Source: an uncultured Hyphomicrobiales bacterium (GTDB lineage: Bacteria > Pseudomonadota > Alphaproteobacteria > Rhizobiales > Aestuariivirgaceae). Taken from it: a stretch of 10,502 nt of DNA. The stretch is taken from the NCBI GenBank assembly GCA_903930095.1, contig CAIYXE010000013.1:1-10502 (forward strand), in the 5' to 3' direction. The notes beneath the pieces are model-generated. The model was not told the DNA's origin. It made no database searches and saw nothing but the letters and a program-made list of their open reading frames with translations. The first letter of the stretch is position 1. Each line of letters opens with the position of its first letter. Shown one piece after another: positions 1-6,388 of this stretch. A program made the translations under genes and the position numbers.

Positions 1-150
1 GAGGATGGACAGATCATCGGGCGGCTGGTCTATGAACCGCTGACCGAGGCGCCCGAGCGCGTCTATGGCCAGGGCATCGGATCGAACTACCAGAAGCAGG
101 GGCTGAAGCTGTCGAAACACTTCAAGGCCTTCGACCCGGCGAGCCGGTAA
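1..150 (+). CDS. C-terminal end of an unrecognised protein (5' truncated)
   Basis: The reading frame is open from the first base to a TAA at 148-150, giving 49 residues that end in FKAFDPASR. The start lies outside the window. The piece is hydrophilic and basic near its end (KQGLKLSKHFK), with no membrane segment and no motif I recognise. GC-rich third positions fit a native gene. I cannot assign a function. The same frame stays open past the stop to a TGA at 301-303, which is described separately. Confidence 0.6.
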   Translation, partial: EDGQIIGRLVYEPLTEAPERVYGQGIGSNYQKQGLKLSKHFKAFDPASR

Positions 151-510
151 GACATAGAGAAGCCACGCCTACTTTTCAGGAGCAGTGAGCTTCCACGCTG
201 GTCAGCGGGTGAAGCCCTGCGGGAAAAGAGCTACGTAAGGGCGTGGGAGCAGATCGCCAAGAAGTACCAGGGGGTGAAGCTTTTGGTCGTCACATCCGAC
301 TGATGGTCCACCAATTAATCCCACTGTCCAGAAACCTACCGCTTAGCAACCGGACTATGCTTAACTTCCCAAGCATGAAAACATCTTGTACTCCCACCTC
401 ATCGTCACAATTGACGGCTGACTGAGACATATATTGCATCTTCCGGTTAAGAATATTCTAGATTAATGTTTGACCGACGGAAATCTCGCTTATGAACGAC
501 TGGAGCGCAA
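151..510. other. Gene-poor stretch with a possible decayed coding remnant
   Basis: No convincing intact gene lies between the TAA at 148-150 and the methyltransferase start at 511. Bases 151-303 continue the upstream frame without a stop and read as plausible protein (for example GEALREKSYVRAWEQIAKKY, about residues 21-40 of this segment). There is no start codon with a ribosome binding site, so it may be a remnant of a longer C-terminus or chance. From about 300 onward the DNA becomes AT-rich. A short frame at 243-425 has low-complexity Ser/Thr-rich content and no ribosome binding site, so I do not call it. The promoter of the methyltransferase should lie in 400-500, but I see no clear -35/-10 pair. 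Confidence 0.4.
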
Positions 511-1482
511 ATGCCTTCGTTTTTTCGGAAGATCAGAGAACTTTGCGGCAACATTGGAGGGATACCCTTGCTTCATGATAGAATTGAGAGCGTGAAAAGG
601 CCTCCATCCAATCTTGAACATGACCGGGCTCGCGACTCTCAGCGCATCTCGGACGTGCAGCAATCTGTCCTGAAGATCGAAGGCATGCTTCGAGAGATTC
701 TCGCAGCTCAGGGACGGTTCGAGAGCCAGTTTTGCCAGCCGCCGCAGAGAACGGTTTTTGATGTGGGCGTCAATCACGGGGAGGACAGTCGCTTCTATCT
801 TGATAAGGGATTTATTGTTGTTGGCATCGAAGCAAATCCAATCATCGCAGAAGAGCTTAAATCAGGCTTCGCAGCGGATATTGCTGAAGGACGTTTTGTC
901 CTCCTCAACATCGGCATTTGGTCCGATGAAGGCACTTTACCGTTCTACAGAAATCTCGCGAACGATCATTGGAGTTCATTCGACAAGAACTATGGCTGCA
1001 GAGACGGCACTCCTTACGAGGAGATTGGCGTTCCTTGTATCACGCCAGAGCAACTGTTTGCCCGATACGGGATCCCGTACTATCTCAAGATCGACGTCGA
1101 GGGAGCTGATCGGATCATTCTTCAGCATTTGGCGGGGCGCGCTGATCTTCCGATTTATATCTCTGTCGAGGAGTATGGCTTTGCTGCCATCGACGACTTG
1201 AATAAAGTCGGCTATCGATATTTCAAGATAAGACCACAGAGACGCAAGAATGACTTCGCGTTGCCATACCCGGCGAAAGAGGGGCTTTTCGTGGATCGTA
1301 CGTTTACCGGGAGAGATTCTGGCCCTTTCGGGAGGGAGCTCGGAGGCCGCTGGATGGACTACACCACGGCGCGTAAGTGGTTCATCGAGAATATCAGAAC
1401 GGAGAACGGAACTTATATTGGGCCTTCGGATGAGTGGTATGATGTTCACGCAACGACGGAGCTTGCGCCTTCTTCGACATAG
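511..1482 (+). CDS. FkbM family SAM-dependent methyltransferase
   Basis: The product is 323 aa and is probably a cytosolic O-methyltransferase acting on a glycan or similar hydroxylated substrate. Residues 81-100 carry the SAM-binding motif I (FDVGVNHGED), followed by the acidic loop VGIEANP (104-110). The FkbM hallmark YLKIDVEGAD is at 191-200, and ISVEEYG (217-223) ends the fold. The first roughly 75 residues precede the catalytic domain and look helical, with a possible coiled coil (QRISDVQQSVLKIEGML). The C-terminal tail (about 260-323) is seen in bacterial FkbM proteins linked to surface polysaccharide. ATG 511 is supported by GGAG at 502-505. Base composition is clearly lower in GC than the genes after 1900 (the line at 781-840 is 26/60 GC), which suggests recent acquisition. 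No glycosyltransferase or export gene is adjacent, so the substrate is unknown. Confidence 0.88.
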   Translation: MPSFFRKIRELCGNIGGIPLLHDRIESVKRPPSNLEHDRARDSQRISDVQQSVLKIEGMLREILAAQGRFESQFCQPPQRTVFDVGVNHGEDSRFYLDKGFIVVGIEANPIIAEELKSGFAADIAEGRFVLLNIGIWSDEGTLPFYRNLANDHWSSFDKNYGCRDGTPYEEIGVPCITPEQLFARYGIPYYLKIDVEGADRIILQHLAGRADLPIYISVEEYGFAAIDDLNKVGYRYFKIRPQRRKNDFALPYPAKEGLFVDRTFTGRDSGPFGRELGGRWMDYTTARKWFIENIRTENGTYIGPSDEWYDVHATTELAPSST

Positions 1483-1508
1483 AATACGTTCGTGAACACG
1501 CAGAAAGT

Positions 1509-1532
1509 GGTGGATGGTGATTAGCATCCACC
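1509..1532 (+). terminator. Hairpin after the methyltransferase gene, possible terminator
   Basis: A perfect 8-bp stem (GGTGGATG / CATCCACC) encloses an 8-base loop, 26 bases after the methyltransferase stop. No T-tract follows, so intrinsic termination is uncertain. It may instead protect the 3' end of the transcript. Confidence 0.35.
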
Positions 1533-1627
1533 TGATGGGCCAACTTGGTACCTTTGGGGAGGATCCCGTAGGCTCCCACACCACCCCCTTGCCGCCTTGG
1601 CCCCGCTCCACTAATCTCTCATCCGAT

Positions 1628-1702
1628 GCGGGCGTAGTTCAGTGGTAGAACGGCAGCTTCCCAAGCTGCATGTCGTGGGTTCGATTCCCATCGCCCGCTC
1701 CA
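1628..1702 (+). tRNA. tRNA-Gly (anticodon CCC)
   Basis: The cloverleaf can be folded by eye. The acceptor stem GCGGGCG (1628-1634) pairs with CGCCCGC (1692-1698). The D arm is GTTC/GAAC (1637-1651). The anticodon stem is GCAGC/GCTGC around the loop TTCCCAA, with anticodon CCC at 1660-1662. The T arm is GTGGG-TTCGATT-CCCAT (1675-1691), the discriminator is T1699, and CCA is encoded at 1700-1702. It decodes GGG glycine codons. No copy of its 3' end and no integrase gene are visible in the window, so there is no evidence that it serves as an island attachment site here. Confidence 0.95.
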
Positions 1703-1716
1703 AAGCCTTGGGCGGG

Positions 1717-1742
1717 GCCACCGGTTAAGTGGTGCCGGTGGC
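1717..1742 (+). terminator. Hairpin downstream of tRNA-Gly
   Basis: An 8-bp GC-rich stem (GCCACCGG / CCGGTGGC) with a 10-base loop begins 14 bases after the tRNA CCA end. Its position suits a tRNA terminator or 3' processing structure. It is not followed by a T-run, so the call is tentative. Confidence 0.4.
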
Positions 1743-1832
1743 TACTCTGGATCCCTCATCGCGACATCTGTCATCATGCTGGGCAAGCCTCCGGAGGCGC
1801 GAGATCCGGCAGGCCGCTCTTGCGAAGAGTGT

Positions 1833-1846
1833 TTGATCTAACGCAA
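1833..1846 (+). promoter_or_regulatory. Candidate FNR/FixK-type box upstream of cytochrome c
   Basis: TTGA-TCTAAC-GCAA fits the relaxed FixK/FNR consensus known from rhizobia (TTG[A/C]-N6-[T/G]CAA). A weak -10-like TACTCT lies at 1869-1874 and predicts a start near 1881. The box centre is then about 41.5 bases upstream, the classical class II activator position. The downstream gene is a c-type cytochrome, a common target of oxygen-responsive regulators. The right half-site differs from the stricter ATCAA form and the -10 matches only 3 of 6 bases, so this is a candidate only. Confidence 0.4.
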
Positions 1847-1910
1847 CACATTCATTTCCTGCAATCGATACTCTTTAGGGGATGTTTCCTTGCAACATGG
1901 AGGACGTGTC

Positions 1911-2336
1911 GTGAATGGATCAAACTCCCTACTTCTTGGCGCACTGCTTCTGCCCCTGGCCATCACGGGCCTCAGCGGGACGGCCTTGGCGCAGGATCCG
2001 GCAATCGGGCAGGAAGAATACCGCATGCACTGTGCGGCCTGCCACGGCCTCGACGGGCGGGGCGACGGGCCGATCGGGCAGATATTGAAGACGCCCGCCC
2101 CCAACCTGGCGATGATCACCGAGCGCAATGGCGGCACGTTTCCCATCGAGAAGATCTACGCCATCATCGAGGGCAGTTCCGTCGTTGCCGCGCATGGCAC
2201 GCGCGACATGCCACTGTGGGGTGACCGCTACCGCGAGGCGCCGAAGCCGGTGACGCCTGACCAGGCGCGCATGAGCGAGGATCTGGCACAGCAGCGCATC
2301 CTGTCGCTGGTCTATTATCTGGGCACGATGCAATAA
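1911..2336 (+). CDS. Periplasmic monohaem c-type cytochrome
   Basis: The product is a 141-aa exported class I cytochrome c that carries electrons in the periplasm; its redox partner is unknown. Residues 1-28 form a signal peptide with a hydrophobic core (LLLGALLLPLAITG) and an Ala-Leu-Ala site before Gln28-Asp29. Haem is bound at CAACH (41-45), with His45 as proximal ligand. Met100 in RDMPLWG is the likely distal ligand. I chose GTG 1911 because GGAGGA at 1899-1904 stands 6 bases before it. A TTG at 1890 would extend the frame by 7 residues but places the ribosome binding site inside the gene. The gene stands alone, with a candidate FNR/FixK box upstream and a terminator hairpin downstream. 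It could donate electrons to a terminal oxidase or accept them from a dehydrogenase. Confidence 0.88.
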   Translation: MNGSNSLLLGALLLPLAITGLSGTALAQDPAIGQEEYRMHCAACHGLDGRGDGPIGQILKTPAPNLAMITERNGGTFPIEKIYAIIEGSSVVAAHGTRDMPLWGDRYREAPKPVTPDQARMSEDLAQQRILSLVYYLGTMQ

Positions 2337-2338
2337 GG

Positions 2339-2356
2339 AGGCGGCCGGGGCCGCCT
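2339..2356. terminator. Bidirectional terminator hairpin between convergent genes
   Basis: AGGCGGC and GCCGCCT form a 7-bp stem around a 4-base loop, 2 bases after the cytochrome stop and 16 bases before the end of the minus-strand enoyl-CoA hydratase gene. It is placed to end both converging transcripts. The T-run is weak on both sides. Confidence 0.55.
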
Positions 2357-2372
2357 GCTTGAGATTTCCGCT

Positions 2373-3152
2373 TCAGAATTCCGGCGTGCGCTTCTGGCGG
2401 AAGGCGTCGACACCTTTCCTGAGATCCTCACTGCCTGCGGCGAGGCCGCCGGCGAGGGCTTCGAGGGGGCGGTGGAGTTCCTCGCCTTCCGCCGCGTTGA
2501 TCAGCATCTTGGTGGCCTGGGTGGCGAGCGGACCGCGCGCCATGAGCCTCTGGGCCATGGCGGTTGCGGCGGCCAGCCCCCCGCCCTGCGGCGCCAGCGC
2601 ATCGACGAGGCCGAGGCGGAGACCCTCTTCTGCCGTGAAGACCTCGCCCAGCAACGCCATGCGGCGGACGAGCTGCGGGCCGAAGCGGTTGACCGTGCGC
2701 TGGGTGCCCGACCAGCCGGGAATGATGCCGAGACCGGTTTCGGGCGAACCCAGCTTGACGTGATCTTCCGCCACGCGGAAATCCGCCGTGGCGGCGAGTT
2801 CGAGCCCGCCGCCCAGCGCATGGCCGTTCAGCGCCGCGACGAGCGGCTGGCGCAGCCGTGCCAGCGCATCGAAGGCGCGGTGGCCGTGACGCACCCAGGC
2901 CAGCGCGAAATCCGCAGGCGCGAGCGCCGACCAGGCTTCGATGTCGCCACCTGCGCAGAAGGACTTTCCGCCCTCGCCGGTGATGATGGCGGCGCGCACC
3001 GCGCCATCGGCATCGACCATGTGGGCCGCGCGCTCAAGCGCCAGCACCATGGCGTGGTCAAGCGCGTTGAACTTCTCCGGCCGCGCGATGGTGATGATGG
3101 CGAGCGGCCCTTCGACCGCGAGGCGGATGCGATGGTCGCCGGTGTCAGCCAT
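2373..3152 (-). CDS. Enoyl-CoA hydratase/isomerase (crotonase) family protein
   Basis: The product is 259 aa, the usual length for a cytosolic crotonase that adds water across the double bond of a 2-enoyl-CoA or does a related acyl-CoA reaction. The oxyanion hole is formed by the FCAGGDI loop (65-71) and GHALGGG (110-116). Glu118 in GGGLELA and Glu138 in GSPETGLGIIPG are 20 residues apart and match the two catalytic glutamates (E144 and E164) of rat mitochondrial enoyl-CoA hydratase, so a true hydratase is plausible. The ATG at 3152 overlaps the end of the CoA-transferase gene by 8 bases (ATGGCTGA), which implies translational coupling. A longer frame to 3269 exists but has an Arg/Ser-rich start that shadows the neighbour. 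It is the last gene of the minus-strand operon. The exact acyl-CoA substrate is unknown. Confidence 0.9.
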   Translation of the reverse strand: MADTGDHRIRLAVEGPLAIITIARPEKFNALDHAMVLALERAAHMVDADGAVRAAIITGEGGKSFCAGGDIEAWSALAPADFALAWVRHGHRAFDALARLRQPLVAALNGHALGGGLELAATADFRVAEDHVKLGSPETGLGIIPGWSGTQRTVNRFGPQLVRRMALLGEVFTAEEGLRLGLVDALAPQGGGLAAATAMAQRLMARGPLATQATKMLINAAEGEELHRPLEALAGGLAAGSEDLRKGVDAFRQKRTPEF

Positions 3153-4722
3153 CAAGCGCCAGCCCCATCTTGTTGGGCAGGAACAGGCGCCTGTCCATTT
3201 CCCGCAGCTGCGGCGAGACGATGAGCGGGAACTCCGACTGGTCGAGGATATTCGACTGCAGCTCGGCACCCGGTGCGATCTCGGTGAGGACGATGCCCTC
3301 GGGCGTCAGCTTCATTACGCAGCGCTCTGTCACATAGGTCACGTCCTGGCCTTGCGCCACGCCGCGCCGGCCCGAGAAGGAGACCTGCTCCACCTCGTTG
3401 ACCAGCTTTCTCACCTTGCCTTCCTTCTCGATCTTCAGACGGCCGTCGACGATGTCCATCTTCGCGCCGGCATTGAAGTAGCCGGAATAGACGATCTTGC
3501 GCGCCCGCGTGGTGATGTCGACGAAGCCGCCGGCACCCGCCGTGACATGGGGCCTTGCACCCAGCTTCGAGACATTGACCGAGCCGTGCCTGTCGATCTG
3601 CAGGAAGGAGAGGAGGGAGCAATCAAAGCCCGCCGCCTGAAAATAGGTGAACTGGTAGGCCGAGGGCACGAAGGCCTCCGCATTGGACGCGCAGCCGAAC
3701 TGGAAGTCGAGCAGCGGCACGCCGCCCACCGCCCCCTGCTCGATCACCCATGTGGCCTTGCCGTGGAGGCCCTCCTCGATGAAGATGCGCGGCACGTTGG
3801 CCGAAACGCCGAAGCCCAGATTGACGGCCCAGCCCGCCCGGAGTTCCTGCGCGACGCGCCGTGCGATGGCCTTGCCGGTGCCGAAATCCATGAGCGCGAA
3901 GCTCGAGAGCGGCTTGAACACTTCGCCCGAGATGGTGGGATCATAGGGGGTCTGCGTCGTCTGCCACTGGTCCGGCGCCTCGACGATGTAATCGACGAGA
4001 ATGCCGGGGACGCGGACCTGGTGCGGCTTCAGCGTCTCATTTTCCACCACGGAACGCACCTGGGCGATGACGATGCCGCCATTGTTGTGGGCGGCGAGCG
4101 CCAGCTCCATGGCGCCGAGATAAGCGCCCTCCTGATCGAAGCTCATGTTGCCGCGCTCGTCACAGGCACTGGCGCGGATGATGGCGACCTGGGGCACGAT
4201 GGCCGGGAAGAACAGCCACTCCTCACCCTCGAAGGCGATCTTGCGGACGATGGGCCGGGCAGCGGCGCTGGCATTCATGGCGCAGCCTTCGCGGTCCGGA
4301 TCGACGAAAGTATCGAGGCCAACCTTGGTGATGACGCCGGGGCGCTTGGCGGCTGCCTCACGCATCATGTCGAAGAGGATACCGGAGGGGACGTTGTAAG
4401 CGGGCATCTCGTCAGCGCCGAGCATCTGCCAGATCATCGGCGGCTCCGATGTCGACGGGCCGGAGGGATAGGAGCCCCCGATGATGCGGCCGATGAGGCC
4501 CTTCTGCGCGATGTGTTCCACGCCGCGGATGCCGAACATGTCGCCCGCGGCGATCGGGTGGATCATGGTGAGGTTGCGCGGGGCGCCGTCACGCGCGAAA
4601 CGCTCGCCCAGGGCCTTCAACACCGCATCCGGGCAGTTCAGCCCCGAGGAGGAATTGACAGCGACGGTGGCACTGTCCGCAATGGCCTTCACGGCATCTG
4701 CGGCGGAAACGATCTTCGGCAT
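3145..4722 (-). CDS. Family I acyl-CoA:acetate/3-ketoacid CoA-transferase (single-chain)
   Basis: The product is 525 aa with both CoA-transferase halves fused (about 1-260 and 270-525), the layout of YdiF and propionate CoA-transferase. It would move CoA from a donor such as acetyl-CoA or succinyl-CoA to a free carboxylic acid. Glu328 in VIEQGAVGG matches the catalytic glutamate that forms the glutamyl-CoA thioester. GAGGFVDI (396-403) is another conserved family segment. It lies 3 bases after the GMC gene and overlaps the enoyl-CoA hydratase gene by 8 bases. The order oxidoreductase, CoA-transferase, crotonase suggests activation of an acid made by the pathway. ATG 4722 has a short AGG at 4729-4731 on the minus strand. 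Length matches the family, and the acid substrate cannot be told from sequence. Confidence 0.9.
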   Translation of the reverse strand: MPKIVSAADAVKAIADSATVAVNSSSGLNCPDAVLKALGERFARDGAPRNLTMIHPIAAGDMFGIRGVEHIAQKGLIGRIIGGSYPSGPSTSEPPMIWQMLGADEMPAYNVPSGILFDMMREAAAKRPGVITKVGLDTFVDPDREGCAMNASAAARPIVRKIAFEGEEWLFFPAIVPQVAIIRASACDERGNMSFDQEGAYLGAMELALAAHNNGGIVIAQVRSVVENETLKPHQVRVPGILVDYIVEAPDQWQTTQTPYDPTISGEVFKPLSSFALMDFGTGKAIARRVAQELRAGWAVNLGFGVSANVPRIFIEEGLHGKATWVIEQGAVGGVPLLDFQFGCASNAEAFVPSAYQFTYFQAAGFDCSLLSFLQIDRHGSVNVSKLGARPHVTAGAGGFVDITTRARKIVYSGYFNAGAKMDIVDGRLKIEKEGKVRKLVNEVEQVSFSGRRGVAQGQDVTYVTERCVMKLTPEGIVLTEIAPGAELQSNILDQSEFPLIVSPQLREMDRRLFLPNKMGLALDG

Positions 4723-4725
4723 GGT

Positions 4726-6312
4726 CTACCTGTTACCGCGGATCAGGTCCGCGGCCTTTTCTGCGATGGCGATGGTGGGTGCGTTGGTGTTGGAGGACAC
4801 GACCTCCGGCATGATGGAACTGTCACAGACCCGGAGGCGCTCGATGCCGTGGACGCGGAGCATGGGATCGATCACCGCCATGGCGTCACGCCCCATCTTG
4901 CAGGTGCCGACCGGGTGATAGGAGGAGCGCGCGTTCGAGCGGGCGCAGGCCTCGTAGTCGGCGCGGGTCTTCACATCCGGGCCGGGGAAATGCTCAGCCG
5001 AGACGAATTTCCGCATCGCGCGGGTGCGGCCCACTTCCTGGGTGATCCTGATGCCGTCGATGTGGCGGTCGAGGTCGTAGGGCTCGGCGAAGGAATTGGG
5101 GTCGATCAGCGGCGCATCCTCCGGGCGCGGCGAGCGGAGCCTGACGTGGCCGCGCGAGCGCGGGCGCACATGGTAGGAATTGCAGGTGGCGCCATTGCCA
5201 CCCGGCACGCTGCCGACACCCTCCTCGACACCGGCGCCCGCGAGGAAGTGGAACTGCAGGTCGGGCGTTTTCTCACCGCGGTCGCTCCACCAGAAGGCGC
5301 CGGCCTCCACGATGTTGGAGGCCACGGGGCCGGAGCGGAACATGGCATATTGCAAGCCCGCCCAGAGCTTCCAGTGCGGCTTCTTGTACTTGTCGTAGGA
5401 GTGCGCACCGTTCAGCACCCATGTCACGTCGGTCGAGAAATGGTCGTGGAAGTTCTCGCCGACGCCGGGCAGGTCATGGATGACGGGAACGCCGACCTCC
5501 CGCAGATGCGCGGCCGGGCCGATGCCGGACAACATGAGCATCTTCGGGGACCCGATGGCGCCCGCGGTGAGGATCACCTCGCTTGCCGCATCAATGCGCT
5601 GCACGCGGCCGTTCTCCACGATCTCCACGCCCACCGCACGGCCGTTCTCGACGATGATGCGGTTGACCAGCACGCCGGTGCGGAGCGTGAGGTTCGGCCG
5701 CTGCAGCGCGGGCTTCAGATAGCCGACGGCGGCGCTGCAGCGGCGGCCGTCCTTCGTCGTCGTCTGGTAGAGGCCGGCGCCCTCCTGGCGGCCGGAGTTG
5801 AAGTCGGCGTTGTGCGGCATGCCGAATTCCATGCAGCCCTGCACATAGGCGCGCGACACGCGGTTGGAGCTCTGCAGGTCCGAGACGCCGAGAGGACCAT
5901 CGATGCCATGGTCCTTGCCGGCAAGGCGGGTGTTGCCTTCCGACTTCACGAAATAGGATTTGAGGTCGTTCCAGCTCCAGCCGTCACAGCCGTGGCGGCT
6001 GGCCCAGCCGTCATAATCCTCCGGGCAGCCGCGCGTGTAGATCTCGGCATTGATCGAGCTGCCGCCGCCCAGCACGCGCGCCTGCGGATAGACGGTGGTG
6101 CGGTTGTTGGCGTGGCGGAGGGGGGTTGTCTCATAGCCCCAGATGAGGGAGCCCGACGTCATCTTGAAGAAGCCGACGGGCATGTGGATGTAAGGGTTGG
6201 TGTCGCGCGGGCCAGCCTCAAGCAGCAGGACCCTGGCATCACCCATCTCGGACAGCCTGGCCGCCATCACGCAGCCCGCAGAGCCACCCCCGATGATCAC
6301 GTAGTCATACAT
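4726..6312 (-). CDS. GMC family FAD-dependent oxidoreductase (alcohol/choline dehydrogenase-like)
   Basis: The product is a 528-aa cytosolic or membrane-associated flavoprotein that oxidises an alcohol to an aldehyde or further to an acid. The N-terminal FAD Rossmann motif is YVIIGGGSAG (4-12), with LLLEAG ending the second strand (29-34). Both GMC signatures are present: ARVLGGGSSINAEIYTRG (78-95) and GAIGSPKMLMLSGIGP (251-266). The active-site pair is His466 (SYHPVGTCKMG) and Asn510 (SSNTNAPT), the His/Asn type also found in choline oxidase. Overall it resembles BetA-like dehydrogenases, but context does not suggest glycine betaine synthesis: no betaine aldehyde dehydrogenase or BetI is nearby. 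ATG 6312 opens the minus-strand operon; its ribosome binding site is weak (AAGGGG about 12 bases upstream). Its promoter carries the palindrome at 6358-6371. Natural electron acceptor and substrate are unknown. Confidence 0.92.
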   Translation of the reverse strand: MYDYVIIGGGSAGCVMAARLSEMGDARVLLLEAGPRDTNPYIHMPVGFFKMTSGSLIWGYETTPLRHANNRTTVYPQARVLGGGSSINAEIYTRGCPEDYDGWASRHGCDGWSWNDLKSYFVKSEGNTRLAGKDHGIDGPLGVSDLQSSNRVSRAYVQGCMEFGMPHNADFNSGRQEGAGLYQTTTKDGRRCSAAVGYLKPALQRPNLTLRTGVLVNRIIVENGRAVGVEIVENGRVQRIDAASEVILTAGAIGSPKMLMLSGIGPAAHLREVGVPVIHDLPGVGENFHDHFSTDVTWVLNGAHSYDKYKKPHWKLWAGLQYAMFRSGPVASNIVEAGAFWWSDRGEKTPDLQFHFLAGAGVEEGVGSVPGGNGATCNSYHVRPRSRGHVRLRSPRPEDAPLIDPNSFAEPYDLDRHIDGIRITQEVGRTRAMRKFVSAEHFPGPDVKTRADYEACARSNARSSYHPVGTCKMGRDAMAVIDPMLRVHGIERLRVCDSSIMPEVVSSNTNAPTIAIAEKAADLIRGNR

Positions 6313-6328
6313 TGCCGCGGCGAGCCCC

Positions 6329-6357
6329 TTGTTCCATGCGGTGGATCAGCTTATAAA
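6329..6357 (+). promoter_or_regulatory. Promoter of the tetR/SDR/DUF993 operon
   Basis: TTGTTC (6329-6334) and TATAAA (6352-6357) are 17 bases apart. Transcription would start near 6364-6366, inside the palindrome at 6358-6371. The -10 element overlaps that of the minus-strand promoter, so the two promoters face each other and probably compete. Confidence 0.5.
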
Positions 6358-6377
6358 TAACCAGTTGGTTAATTCAA
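6350..6377 (-). promoter_or_regulatory. Promoter of the GMC/CoA-transferase/hydratase operon
   Basis: On the minus strand, TTGAAT (6377-6372) and TATAAG (6355-6350) are separated by 16 bases, close to the sigma-70 consensus. The predicted start near 6343 leaves a leader of about 30 bases before ATG 6312. The palindromic operator fills almost the whole spacer, so a bound repressor would exclude RNA polymerase. Confidence 0.6.
6358..6371. promoter_or_regulatory. Palindromic operator, likely for the adjacent TetR regulator
   Basis: TAACCA-GT-TGGTTA is an inverted repeat with perfect 6-base arms and a 2-base centre. It is the only such site I find in the window and lies between the divergent arms, next to the tetR-type gene. 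It sits inside the -35/-10 spacer of the minus-strand promoter and over the predicted start site of the plus-strand promoter. Size and symmetry fit a TetR-family operator. The binding partner is inferred from position. Confidence 0.7.
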
Positions 6378-6388
6378 GAGCGGAAATC

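Noticed and set aside
470..496. TTGACC and TATGAA as a promoter for the methyltransferase
   Set aside because: The spacer is only 15 bases and transcription would start on top of the ribosome binding site at 502-505.
976..1611. A 211-residue minus-strand frame over the methyltransferase
   Set aside because: It lies opposite a well-supported FkbM gene, is rich in Arg and has no motif or ribosome binding site.
1628..1702. tRNA-Gly as an integration site for a genomic island
   Set aside because: No integrase and no repeated copy of the tRNA 3' end are visible. The AT-rich gene lies on the 5' side, whereas islands usually enter at the 3' end.
1670..2224. A 184-residue plus-strand frame running from the tRNA into the cytochrome gene
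   Set aside because: It begins within the tRNA and overlaps the cytochrome in another frame; the cytochrome has a signal peptide and haem motif.
3153..3269. Longer N-terminus for the enoyl-CoA hydratase
   Set aside because: The extra residues are Ser/Arg/Cys-rich and lie fully inside the CoA-transferase gene. ATG 3152 gives the normal crotonase length.
2941..6360. A 1139-residue open frame on the plus strand opposite the minus-strand operon
   Set aside because: It is antisense to two intact enzymes with complete active sites and part of a third. Its His/Asp/Gly/Ala-rich content is what GC-rich codon use gives on the opposite strand, and no domain is recognisable.
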